This document shows, piece by piece, positions 1-9,365 of a stretch of 35,378 bases of DNA. Under the pieces are notes generated by a model. The model worked only from the letters and a program-made list of their open reading frames with translations, did no database searches and was not told the origin of the DNA. The position numbers and the translations under genes are program-made. Within the stretch, counting starts at the first letter, position 1; every line of letters starts with the position of its first letter. The DNA is from Burkholderiales bacterium. Lineage in GTDB: Bacteria; Pseudomonadota; Gammaproteobacteria; Burkholderiales; Burkholderiaceae. The stretch spans positions 1 to 35,378 of the forward strand of contig JAMFSV010000364.1 in the NCBI GenBank assembly GCA_026225455.1, read 5' to 3'.

Positions 1-156
1 GAAATCGTCCAAATGGTCGTTCCCCAAAAGGGACTTCCTGCGGAATGCGTCCTAAAGGACGCTTCCTCCGGGGCGCACGCAAGGAGCGAGGAGGCGCAAT
101 AGCCCTTGCTATTGCAACAACGAGGGACGCCGCATGACGGCCATTTGGGCGATTTC
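1..156. repeat. Highly structured terminal-inverted-repeat element (MITE-like or structured RNA)
   Basis: 1-20 gaaatcgtccaaatggtcgt is the inverted complement of 137-156 acggccatttgggcgatttc (18/20, both mismatches G-U compatible). Internal perfect hairpins GCGTCC-TAAA-GGACGC (47-62) and GCAATAG-CCCTTG-CTATTGC (96-115). Confidence 0.6.
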
Positions 157-621
157 ATATCATGCGAACTTCCAACTTAGGGCACTAAATCACACTCGTG
201 ATGATGAAACTGCATGTAAGCACACAGCGTATGACGGCCGCATGACACAACACTTAACCGCGCCTCGCCGGCAGTCCACTTACGCTCGGCGGTGACGGAA
301 AAATCGGGTCCATTCAGCAAACGCTGATAAGGTACATTAACGCTTCAAAAAAACCTATGCTCGCTTGCCCTCTCGAAAAGCAACAGCTTCAAAAAAAATG
401 AGTGGCAGAAGGCAAAACAGGGATCATAAAAATTACAATTTATGGCGCGCCGTGCCGTTCCACGGCCCTGCATAAGTAGCGTACCCTATTTTTTCGGCGC
501 CTTCGCGAGCCCATCAAATGGCATGGTTTTCATCTCAAATGCCGGCGCGAAATGGTTGCATTTCCCGCGATTTGAAGGTCACACAGCGTCGCCGCCTGGC
601 TTGCGCGCGCTACGCCGCAGT

Positions 622-2628
622 TCAGCTTTGCGCGCGCCGCTGTGCGCGCCGCATAAACCGGCGCAGCGCCCACTGCGTGGCCACCCCGGCGTAATCGGCC
701 GCGGCCTGGGCCTGCGCCCGTTCAGCGTCATCCAGCAGCGCCTCGGTCGCCGAGCGCATTCTTAGGAGATCGAAACGCAATTTCTGCAGTTCGCTCAATC
801 CTTCTCTGAGGGTGGTATCGAGGCGACTCTTCTGTACCGCGAATTGAGCCGCCAGCGCCTGGTCGTCCTGAGGATCGACGCCGCGCGTCGGATTGAACAG
901 GAATTTGGCTTCAAGACCCGCGCGCCAAGCCAGCAATTCGGCTTTCTGCGTTTCGCCAAAGCCGCGCACCCGGGCCAACATGGTAGCGCTGACATCGGCT
1001 GCCGTTTCAATGCCGAACGAAGCGAGGGTTGCTTTGCGGCCCGGACCGATTAAACCGATCTTGGCATTGGCGATCAAAAATCCGCTCAAGCATTTTTTAA
1101 GCTGCGCCTCGCGCACCGACTCACGTAATTTCAAGCGCGCCAATTGATGATGGCGATGCAAACCGTCCAGGGTCGCCTTCACTTGGACCAGTTGCCTGAG
1201 CTTGTCGGAAAAAGCATGGGTTTCAGCCAACTGGCAATAACGCTCCATCATGTCGTGGCCTTGCTTAAGCGCCTTGGCCAGCGCCAAAGCCCGCTCCGCC
1301 CGCAGCGGCGCACACGGATCGTGCGGCACGCCGAAACCGATCAAGGCGGCGCCGGCCAGCACCCATAACGGCACCAGAGCAGGCCATTCGACCAGCCCCG
1401 CGCCCAACCCCAGCAAGCCCGCCGCCAAGCCGGCTCGATACAACGCGGTTTTGATCCTGAGCTCCCGCGGCAAAGGGGTCGCCGCGAGATGCAGTTCCCG
1501 TGCGGCATAATCCGGCATGCGCGGCGGCGGGTTGATGCCGCGAATGCGTTGCCACACCTGTTCAATCGTCGCCGTTTCATCGGCCGGCATCATGCCGGGA
1601 GACAGCAGCGGCAGGAAAAACTGCATGCCTGAGCGCGCTTCGATTTCGCACCAGGGACATGCCAGCAAATGTGCCGGGAATTTATGCGCGTGATCGGTAC
1701 TGCAGGTACGCAACTGCTTGCGGAAAATATCGAGTGCGGCCACCCATTCGCCGGCATTGGGACGTCCGGTCTGGGTTCCCACTTCGGTGAAAGCGCGCTC
1801 AAACAGATGGGCAATTTCGGGAGTCACCAGCGACATCGGCAAGGCATTCGGCGGCGTATCCATATCGCGCGCATGGCTGCCTGCGCCATAAGCAAAACGG
1901 AATTCGGCGATGGCCTTTTCGATCGGCATATCGCCCTGCCCCAGGTAAATGCCCGCGTAGGGGTGGCGGCCCATAAACAATAGATGGAACACCAGCACGG
2001 CCAGCCCGAAGGTATCGTGGTTCGGGGTGCGGGCCACGGCGTGGAACGACTTGATATTCTGTAATTCGGGCGGGGTGAAATGCTGCACCCCGACTTCGCA
2101 GGGAAAACGGGTGCGGCCGACGGTGATCTGAAATGAATCGCAGTCGATAAAGCGCACGATGCTGTCGGCCCGCACCACCAGATTACCCTGATTGACGTCG
2201 CCCACCACATGTCCGTGAGCGTGAATCGAATCAAAAGCAGCCGCCACATTACGCGCCGCGGAAATCAAAAAAGCGTAATCCGCTTTAGGGAAAAATTGCT
2301 TGCGCTGCGCCGGGCTATACAGGTGATGGATAGGCTCGCACTCGGCGATCTTGGGCATCAGGAAACCGGCTACCTGGCCCGACGGCAATTCACGAACCGT
2401 GCGCAGCGGCCAGGCCGAGATGGTGCGCAAATAGCTATTGCCCATCGCCGCCATGGCGTGCAATTTGGCTTGTTTATGCACCGGCAATGCTTCATGGTAA
2501 ATCTTGGCGACCAGGCCGCCGGCAATTTCCGGGGTATCGAAAACACTGCCCTCGCCGCCCGATCCAAGCCGAGTCCCCAGCACAATCAAGGTGCCGGATT
2601 CATCGACCAGCCGGCGGATCACGGACAC
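622..2628 (-). CDS. Protein kinase-like protein with C-terminal helix-hairpin-helix region (YegI-like)
   Basis: 668 aa. GxGGEGSVF glycine-rich loop, GHVVGDVNQGNLVV catalytic loop, FIDCDSFQI (DFG-equivalent), central hydrophobic segment, C-terminal HhH-like IGLIGPGRKATLASFGIETAADV. Adjacent to PP2C and vWA genes. Confidence 0.85.
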   Translation of the reverse strand: MSVIRRLVDESGTLIVLGTRLGSGGEGSVFDTPEIAGGLVAKIYHEALPVHKQAKLHAMAAMGNSYLRTISAWPLRTVRELPSGQVAGFLMPKIAECEPIHHLYSPAQRKQFFPKADYAFLISAARNVAAAFDSIHAHGHVVGDVNQGNLVVRADSIVRFIDCDSFQITVGRTRFPCEVGVQHFTPPELQNIKSFHAVARTPNHDTFGLAVLVFHLLFMGRHPYAGIYLGQGDMPIEKAIAEFRFAYGAGSHARDMDTPPNALPMSLVTPEIAHLFERAFTEVGTQTGRPNAGEWVAALDIFRKQLRTCSTDHAHKFPAHLLACPWCEIEARSGMQFFLPLLSPGMMPADETATIEQVWQRIRGINPPPRMPDYAARELHLAATPLPRELRIKTALYRAGLAAGLLGLGAGLVEWPALVPLWVLAGAALIGFGVPHDPCAPLRAERALALAKALKQGHDMMERYCQLAETHAFSDKLRQLVQVKATLDGLHRHHQLARLKLRESVREAQLKKCLSGFLIANAKIGLIGPGRKATLASFGIETAADVSATMLARVRGFGETQKAELLAWRAGLEAKFLFNPTRGVDPQDDQALAAQFAVQKSRLDTTLREGLSELQKLRFDLLRMRSATEALLDDAERAQAQAAADYAGVATQWALRRFMRRAQRRAQS

Positions 2629-3503
2629 ATGGCCTCCGGACCCAGGCGGGTCGCCAAAATCAAGGTCTTGTCGTCATCCGTGCGTTGGTTGACCGCCGGG
2701 CTGGAGAGGAAGGAGGCCAGTTGCTCGTTGAGCGAGCCGCACTGGTCGTGGCGCAAATTGCGCAAGGTCGAGAACATCGGCTCGAAAAACGGCGCATGGG
2801 CCTGACGGGTGGAAAACACCAGCGCCAGCCGTTGCAAACCGTCGGTCAATAACGACACCTCGTGCGGCGCATCGATCTGGGCGATCTGCAAGTGTTGCTC
2901 GGCGTCGTTATCCGTGACGAAGTAGGTCATGTTGGCATATTCGCCGGCATCGGGCCAAAACACCGGGGCCAGCTCGCCATTGCGCCGGATCACCACCGCC
3001 CCGTCGCCAATCTGGAACGCCAGCGCGTGTTTAGGGCCGGCCACCAGGCCCACCAGCGTGCAGGCATAATCGCGCAACACGGTGCCCGCGAGATGCGCCT
3101 CAGCGACGGTATTTTCGAGCGTGGAGCGTATGTGTTCCAGGCAGGCGGATGCCAGGTCTTTGGTCAATGCGCTGCGGCCGGCATGCCCCTCATGGCTCAG
3201 GTACTCCAGCAAAAATGCGCCGCCCGACTCACATGCCAGGCGCGAGCCGATTTGGCTGTGCAGCGCACTGCCGGCACCGTCGGAGGCCAACGCAATCAGG
3301 TATTGCGTGCCGTCACGGGCGCTGGCCGTGGTGGTATAGGCATAGTCCTGGCATGGCGTGCGGGTCTGTTCGTGGGCCGTACCTGCGGCCGTGGCCGCCA
3401 CATAACGCCAGTTCAAACCTGCGCCCAGCCGGCCGGACTTTGCAACCGGACTTCGGTGCCTGGGGTCGACTGTGAAACGGATTTCATCGAACTTGAGAGC
3501 CAT
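2619..3503 (-). CDS. PP2C-family protein phosphatase (YegK-like)
   Basis: CQDYAY..., [26 protein letters not shown] motifs. Alternative TTG start at 3416 overlaps the vWA stop (TTGA) and may be the true start. 10-nt overlap with the kinase gene. Confidence 0.85.
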   Translation of the reverse strand: MALKFDEIRFTVDPRHRSPVAKSGRLGAGLNWRYVAATAAGTAHEQTRTPCQDYAYTTTASARDGTQYLIALASDGAGSALHSQIGSRLACESGGAFLLEYLSHEGHAGRSALTKDLASACLEHIRSTLENTVAEAHLAGTVLRDYACTLVGLVAGPKHALAFQIGDGAVVIRRNGELAPVFWPDAGEYANMTYFVTDNDAEQHLQIAQIDAPHEVSLLTDGLQRLALVFSTRQAHAPFFEPMFSTLRNLRHDQCGSLNEQLASFLSSPAVNQRTDDDKTLILATRLGPEAMCP

Positions 3504-4093
3504 TGGAACAACTCCCTAAATTTCAGGCCTTGCAAAGAAAGCGGTTCGCGCACCGACAACTGTTTGAGCGTATCCATGTCGGCACCTTCGATGCCGACTG
3601 CAAAAAATGCGAATTTTTTACCCGCCTCACCTTCGCGGATGCGTGCCGCCGCGGCCTGCCAATCGTCAGTCGGAGCGCCATCCGTCAGCAGAAAGACCCA
3701 GGGACGGTAAAAAGAAATGCCGTTTTGCCGGTATTCGGCCTTGCGCGCTTCCAGCAAGTCGAGCGCCAGCACAATCGCGCCGCCCAGCGGCGTGTCGCCT
3801 TCGGCCGTCAGCGTCGGGGCCACAAAATGCTGGCCGGTATGAAACGGCATTTCGACATTCGGCGGACCGAAGGTCACGATCGCCGTCTCGACCCGTTTCA
3901 GGGCCAACGAATCGGAATTGAGTTCTTCGCGAAAAGTAACCAGACCGGCATTCAACTCATCCATGGCGCTGCCTTCCATGGACCCGGAACGATCCAGCAG
4001 CAGCACACAAGGACAACGCGGTTCGGGATTCTCGGCAAAATTATCGGTGCCGAAGGCGATTTGAGTGGCAAAGGAAGTGGTGAGGTCGGTCAT
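3413..4093 (-). CDS. von Willebrand factor A domain protein (TerY/YegL-like)
   Basis: [18 protein letters not shown] (MIDAS DxSxS), [12 protein letters not shown]; first gene of a three-gene overlapping operon. Confidence 0.88.
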   Translation of the reverse strand: MTDLTTSFATQIAFGTDNFAENPEPRCPCVLLLDRSGSMEGSAMDELNAGLVTFREELNSDSLALKRVETAIVTFGPPNVEMPFHTGQHFVAPTLTAEGDTPLGGAIVLALDLLEARKAEYRQNGISFYRPWVFLLTDGAPTDDWQAAAARIREGEAGKKFAFFAVGIEGADMDTLKQLSVREPLSLQGLKFRELFQWLSSSMKSVSQSTPGTEVRLQSPAGWAQV

Positions 4094-4545
4094 AGTCTTC
4101 GCGGGCTATCCAGCAGCATTTTAAGGACAAGTCACTGCTTGTCTTTTTAACATAGATCAATAAAAGTACATCCATCTGCTTATCCGAAATTAAGGGCGCA
4201 TGATGGTTGCATTCCGGGTAGTCGTGCTATTGACCCCTATTGGGCGGGCTTGCGTCGCTGCTCCGTCATTGTCTCTCCTGCCGCACTGACGCGATACTAC
4301 GGGAAACTACCCGGGGCTGACGTCAGCACAGCGTCAGCATCCGTCAATAGCATACCAGCAGCCCAAGATCTGTTAGCAGTTTCTGCGGCTCACGGCCGCC
4401 GCGCCCCATGGCCGAAGCCGAAATCGACCGCAAACATCAGCCCGAGACTGATGCCCGGCGCGGCGCGGCGACTGGAACCCCGGCCACGGCCGCGTCGTAT
4501 TTCGACTGCTTACGCAACACCCGCCTTGACAGGAGACCTCACCCG

Positions 4546-6453
4546 ATGAACCGCTACCGTGAATTCCACCGCCGCTCGGTCGAGGATCCCACCTCATTCT
4601 GGCGCGAACAAGCACAGCGAATCCACTGGGAAACGCCTTTTACCCAGGTACTGGACGACAGCCGCCTGCCCTTTGCCCGCTGGTTTGTGGGCGGGCGCAC
4701 CAATCTTTGCTACAACGCGCTGGACCGCCACCTGAGCGAACGCGCCGAACAAGCCGCGCTGATTTACGTGTCGACGGAAACCGGCATTGAGCGCACCTAT
4801 ACCTACGCGCAACTGCACGCCGAAGTGAATCGGATGGCGGCCGTGATGCTGTCGCTGGGCGCCAAACGCGGCGAGCGGGTCCTGATCTATATGCCGATGA
4901 TGGCGGAGGCTTTATTTGCCATGCTGGCCTGCGCCCGCATCGGCGCGATCCATTCGATGGTGTTTGGCGGCTTTGCCGCGCACAGCCTGGCCGCCCGTAT
5001 CGACGACGCGCAGCCGGTATTGATTGTGGCCGCCGACGCCGGTTCGCGCGCCGGCAAGGTCATCGACTATCTGCCTTTGCTTGAAGAAGCACTGGCGTTG
5101 GCGCTGCATAAACCGCCCCAGGTGCTGCTGGTCGAGCGTCACCTGACGCCGCCGCACGCCCTCGGCGCTCAACTCCAGCACCGGGTGGCGCGTTACGCGG
5201 CCATGCGCGAGCAACAGGCCGGCGCCGATGTACCCTGCGCCTGGCTGGAATCCAATGAAGTTTCTTACGTGCTGTATACCTCGGGCACCACCGGCAAACC
5301 CAAAGGCGTGCAACGCGATGTGGGCGGTTATGCGGTGGCCCTGGCCAGTTCCATCGACTATATTTTTGACGGCAAACCCGGCGATACGATGTTTACCGCC
5401 TCCGACGTCGGCTGGGTGGTCGGTCACAGCTATATCGTCTATGCCCCTTTGCTGGCAGGCATGACCACGGTGATGTATGAAGGCACGCCGATACGCCCGG
5501 ACGGCGGTGTTTGGTGGCGTTTAGTTGAGCAATATAAGATCAATCTGATGTTTACCGCGCCCACCGCCATCCGGGTGTTGAAAAAACAAGACCCTGCCCT
5601 GCTGCATCAATACGACTTATCCAGCCTGCGCACCTTGTTTCTGGCGGGAGAACCGCTGGATGAACCCACCGCCAGATGGATCCAGGACGCCCTGCAAAAA
5701 CCGGTGGTGGATAACTACTGGCAAACTGAAACCGGCTGGCCGATGTTGGCGATCCAGAAAAATGTCGAAGCGCTGCCGCAAAAACTCGGCTCGCCAGGCG
5801 TACCGGTCTACGGTTTTAATCTGAGTGTACGCAACGAACTCACGGGCGAGCCCTGCGCCGCCGGCGAAAAAGGCGTGATTACACTGGCGGCGCCGCTGCC
5901 GCCCGGAGCCATGCAAACCGTATGGCGCGACGATAGCCGCTTTATCAGTACCTATTGGTCGGGCTTTCCGGCCAAGTTGCTGTATTCGAGTTTCGATTGG
6001 GGGATCCAGGATGAGAACGGCTATGTCACGATACTCGGGCGCACCGACGATGTGATCAATGTCGCCGGCCATCGGCTCGGTACCCGCGAAATCGAGGAGA
6101 GTCTATCGGGCCATCCGGCGGTCGCCGAAGTTGCCGTGGTCGGCATTCATGATGCCCTCAAAGGCCAGGTGGCGATTGCTTTTGTGGTACCGCGAGAAGC
6201 GCAGGCCGCTGAACAGGCCGAGGCCCGGCGGGGGCTGGAAAGCGAACTGATGAAAACCGTCGACAGCACACTGGGGACGATTGCCCGGCCGGCCCGGGTG
6301 TTTTTTGTCGGCGTGCTGCCCAAGACCCGTTCCGGTAAATTGCTCAGGCGTGCCTTGCAGGCACTGGCCGAAGGCCGGGATCCGGGCGACTTGACCACAC
6401 TCGAGGACCCGCTGGCCTTGCAGCAGGCCCGGGCGGCATTGACCGGAGCTTGA
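4546..6453 (+). CDS. prpE: Propionyl-CoA synthetase / acyl-CoA synthetase (PrpE-like)
   Basis: YTSGTTGKPKGVQRDVGGYAVAL AMP-binding motif, HSMVFGGFAAHSLAARIDDAQP, TRSGKLLRR C-terminal lysine motif. ATG at 4546 preceded by AGGAG; the track ORF extends upstream. Confidence 0.88.
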   Translation: MNRYREFHRRSVEDPTSFWREQAQRIHWETPFTQVLDDSRLPFARWFVGGRTNLCYNALDRHLSERAEQAALIYVSTETGIERTYTYAQLHAEVNRMAAVMLSLGAKRGERVLIYMPMMAEALFAMLACARIGAIHSMVFGGFAAHSLAARIDDAQPVLIVAADAGSRAGKVIDYLPLLEEALALALHKPPQVLLVERHLTPPHALGAQLQHRVARYAAMREQQAGADVPCAWLESNEVSYVLYTSGTTGKPKGVQRDVGGYAVALASSIDYIFDGKPGDTMFTASDVGWVVGHSYIVYAPLLAGMTTVMYEGTPIRPDGGVWWRLVEQYKINLMFTAPTAIRVLKKQDPALLHQYDLSSLRTLFLAGEPLDEPTARWIQDALQKPVVDNYWQTETGWPMLAIQKNVEALPQKLGSPGVPVYGFNLSVRNELTGEPCAAGEKGVITLAAPLPPGAMQTVWRDDSRFISTYWSGFPAKLLYSSFDWGIQDENGYVTILGRTDDVINVAGHRLGTREIEESLSGHPAVAEVAVVGIHDALKGQVAIAFVVPREAQAAEQAEARRGLESELMKTVDSTLGTIARPARVFFVGVLPKTRSGKLLRRALQALAEGRDPGDLTTLEDPLALQQARAALTGA

Positions 6454-6608
6454 GCGAACCGGTCGATCGGCTTGCCGTGGGCCGAGTTGGCCGACCCGTG
6501 CGATGATTGATATGCGTCCGGTTCGGCGGGCGCTTCACCACGGCGTCATCGAACTCTGCTATAAACCCCGCTATCCGCCGCTATCCTAAACCACCTGCAC
6601 AAACCCTT

Positions 6609-7247
6609 ATGTACTCCGTCAACTACGCGCCATCGCTCCCACGCGTGCTTATCTCTTTGCTGCTGTGCGCGGCGCTGGTCGTTTTATGTTATTTCGAAGT
6701 CGATCCGGCGCTGGCGTTCTGGGTGGATCGAGAAAATTTCAGGCGCTTTGCGGCATTTGAATATTTCACTCAACTGGTCAACCTGATTGTCTGGCTGACT
6801 GCCTTGTATTACCTGTTTTTCGCCTGTACTTATGCGCGCAATCCCGCCGCGCGCAGGCCGCTGCTGAGCATCGCCAACAGCGTCACGATTGCGGTATTTT
6901 TGAAAGATGCGCTGAAATTTGTCTTCGGCCGCTATTGGCCCGCGACCTGGGTCAACCACAACCCTTCGCTGCTGCATGACCATGCTTACGGTTTTCACCC
7001 ATTTCATGCCGGCAGCGCTTATCAGTCGTTTCCGTCGGGTCACACCACGGTAGCCGTGGCGGCGATGACCGCACTATGGGTGTGTTTCCCGCGCTGGCGC
7101 TGGCTGGCAGTGCTGGTGGGGAGTTTGGTGGTGATCGGCCTGCTGGCCGAGGATTATCACTTTGCCGGCGACTGTATCGCCGGAGCCTGGCTAGGTGCCA
7201 CTGTCGCGCTGTATGTCACCGCGGATTCGCGGGTACGGCGCGCGTAG
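6609..7247 (+). CDS. PAP2-family phosphatase (membrane)
   Basis: KFVFGRYWPA, SFPSGHTTVAV, EDYHFAGDCIAGA motifs; several hydrophobic segments. ATG at 6609 is more plausible than 6507. Confidence 0.83.
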   Translation: MYSVNYAPSLPRVLISLLLCAALVVLCYFEVDPALAFWVDRENFRRFAAFEYFTQLVNLIVWLTALYYLFFACTYARNPAARRPLLSIANSVTIAVFLKDALKFVFGRYWPATWVNHNPSLLHDHAYGFHPFHAGSAYQSFPSGHTTVAVAAMTALWVCFPRWRWLAVLVGSLVVIGLLAEDYHFAGDCIAGAWLGATVALYVTADSRVRRA

Positions 7248-7260
7248 CAGCGCCTTTGGC

Positions 7261-7332
7261 GACCGGCTCGATGATCGACTCGATGATCGACTCAATGGCC
7301 AGCTCAATGGCCAACTCAACGACCGGCTAAAG
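7261..7332. repeat. Degenerate 12-bp tandem repeat (6 units) just downstream of PAP2 gene
   Basis: gaccggctcgat/gatcgactcgat/gatcgactcaat/ggccagctcaat/ggccaactcaac/gaccggctaaag. Confidence 0.8.
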
Positions 7333-7444
7333 ACAGCACCGGCAATCCGGCGAGTCTAAGCTACTGGGTGATACGGGCATGACATTCGATGCCGGGCAAA
7401 AAAACAGCCCGCGATAACTGCCTCTAAACCTGATGCGCCCAAGC

Positions 7445-7606
7445 TTAAGCTACAGCGTAGCCGCCGATTTCGCGATCGAGCTTGCGCATGCGGAATTCGA
7501 GTTCGTACAGGTCGATCGCTTCCGACAGATAAGCGACCTTACGTTCTTGGTCACGTTGCTCAGCACTCTTGCCAAGGGCTTGGATCAATGCGGCGATGAA
7601 ATTCAT
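7445..7606 (-). CDS. DUF3563-like small protein (53 aa), absent from supplied ORF track
   Basis: Reverse-strand translation MNFIAALIQALGKSAEQRDQERKVAYLSEAIDLYELEFRMRKLDREIGGYAVA*. The YL..A.DL.ELE.RMR.LDR pattern resembles Burkholderiales DUF3563. Confidence 0.75.
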   Translation of the reverse strand: MNFIAALIQALGKSAEQRDQERKVAYLSEAIDLYELEFRMRKLDREIGGYAVA

Positions 7607-7644
7607 GATTTTCTCACTCTTCGAGGACCCCGGAGCAGGGTTGC

Positions 7645-7663
7645 ACTAGGGATTACCCCTAGT
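7645..7663. promoter_or_regulatory. Perfect palindrome ACTAGGG-N5-CCCTAGT upstream of the DUF3563-like gene
   Basis: 7-bp perfect arms, overlapping a TATACT -10-like box on the minus strand. A second CCTAGG-containing half site lies at 7671-7682. Confidence 0.6.
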
Positions 7664-7818
7664 ATAAATCAACCTAGGGTTTATACCAATCAAAGAGTGT
7701 GACTATTTGTAATAGACGCCAGAATTGCAACACACAAGGCAGCCCGAGCGCGATCCGTGGGCCGGGCCGGACTCGGGCCAAGCTCGGCCTAAGCTTGCTG
7801 AGCTTGGCCGGAAGGCCT

Positions 7819-8910
7819 TTACAGCGTATCGATAACCTCAAGCACAGCTTGGGCCGCGCGGGGCAAACGCCGTTCCTGGCTGAAAAAAGCCCAGATTTCC
7901 TCGCTGGCGTCAGGCCCGATACCCGCATGAAACGGCACCGTATCGTCACCGCCGCTCCAGGCGTGGCCCAATTCCGCCACCCGGTAGACTTTCACCACGT
8001 CGCGGCCGGCACGCTGATATACGCGCTGGCGGTAGGTTTCGTGCTCCGACACAGCCAACGTGACATCCACCAGCGTGCCCTGCTCGTCCATCAGCCCGTT
8101 CAGCACCAGAAATTCCGTTTCAAGTTGCTCAAGATTGACCGGACTCACGACCTCATCGCGGTCGCCATGCAGCAATAACGCCGGCATGCCCGGATGCCCG
8201 GCCGCGGGCAGCGCGGCACGCGCCACTTCCGCCGGATCGCGGGTCGTACCGCGTCGCATCGCATCCAGCGCCGAGGGCACCGAGCGCGCGGCGCCAAACA
8301 CCACCCCAGAGTGCGCCGCGACGGCCGCAAACCGGTCCGGATAAGCAAAAGCCAGCATGGTTGCCATCCCGGCGCCCGCCGATAACCCCGCCGCATAGAC
8401 CCGGGTGGCGTCAAAACCATGCTGCTCGACCACCCGGTCGACCAGCGCCACGATGGCATGAGCTTCGGCGCCGCCGGCAGCAGGCGTGGTGTCGTACCAG
8501 TGCCAGCAGGCTTGAGGGTGACGCTGCGCCGTCTGTTCCGGATACAACACCGCAAAACCATAACGGTCAGCCAATACATTCATGCGGGTACCGCGCGCAA
8601 AGGCGTCGCTGCTCTGGCTGCAACCATGCAACATCACCACCAGCGGCCGCGCTCGGCTCGTCGCTCCCTGCGGCACATAGAGCCCGTAGTCCAGGCCCAA
8701 GGCAGGAAAACCGCCGCCGGCCGGCGCCAGGTAATGGGCTTTGTCCCACTGGCCGTCGACCCAGGCTGCGGCACGAGGCCCGACACGCGACTCCGAAGGC
8801 CCGACACGCGATTCTTGCGCACCGGCGCGCGGTACCGCCGCGCGGCTCATACGCCCAACTCCAGCAGGCTTATGCCAGGTAAAACGACGCCAGAACTTTG
8901 ACAGATCCAT
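7819..8910 (-). CDS. PHB depolymerase-family esterase
   Basis: VMLHGCSQSSDAFARGTRMN, GLSAGAGM (GxSxG), LLLHGDRDEVV, LGHAWSGG. Likely start MDLSKFWRRFTW at 8910. Confidence 0.85.
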   Translation of the reverse strand: MDLSKFWRRFTWHKPAGVGRMSRAAVPRAGAQESRVGPSESRVGPRAAAWVDGQWDKAHYLAPAGGGFPALGLDYGLYVPQGATSRARPLVVMLHGCSQSSDAFARGTRMNVLADRYGFAVLYPEQTAQRHPQACWHWYDTTPAAGGAEAHAIVALVDRVVEQHGFDATRVYAAGLSAGAGMATMLAFAYPDRFAAVAAHSGVVFGAARSVPSALDAMRRGTTRDPAEVARAALPAAGHPGMPALLLHGDRDEVVSPVNLEQLETEFLVLNGLMDEQGTLVDVTLAVSEHETYRQRVYQRAGRDVVKVYRVAELGHAWSGGDDTVPFHAGIGPDASEEIWAFFSQERRLPRAAQAVLEVIDTL

Positions 8911-9365
8911 GGAAAATCCAGGCTGATTATCGACACGCATACTCCTATGCGCACCGGTGGATGAATCAGGATGGTGCGCAGTAACTTGCGAACAAAAACT
9001 GAAAATCAGCTTTTGTGCACTGCACCATATCATGTTTTTTAGATTACCGTATTGGTCGAGCTAGCTGCATTCTGAACCCAAAAGTGGGCAAAAATATAGG
9101 TATATTGTCATTTTGCGCAGTGCGGCGTAACCTAGTTAATCTCAGCTTACGACTGCGCCGTGCCGGCGCGCAAGCGTTTATACTGCTGGCTCATTGCAAA
9201 TTGTCCCGGGCGCCTGCTGCCGAACCGTCCTGAGTACCAAGCCGCGAAACCGTCCTGCAGGCTGCGGCGCGCCCACATACCTGACAGCTTGCGCCATTCC
9301 ACAGCAGATTTTCCTTCTCTGCTAAAACCAGCACCAACCAGCGCCACCAGCGCCGATGTAGCCCG

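Noticed and set aside
442-765. Plus-strand ORF of 107 aa
   Set aside because: Overlaps the 3' end of the kinase gene on the other strand and has no recognisable features.
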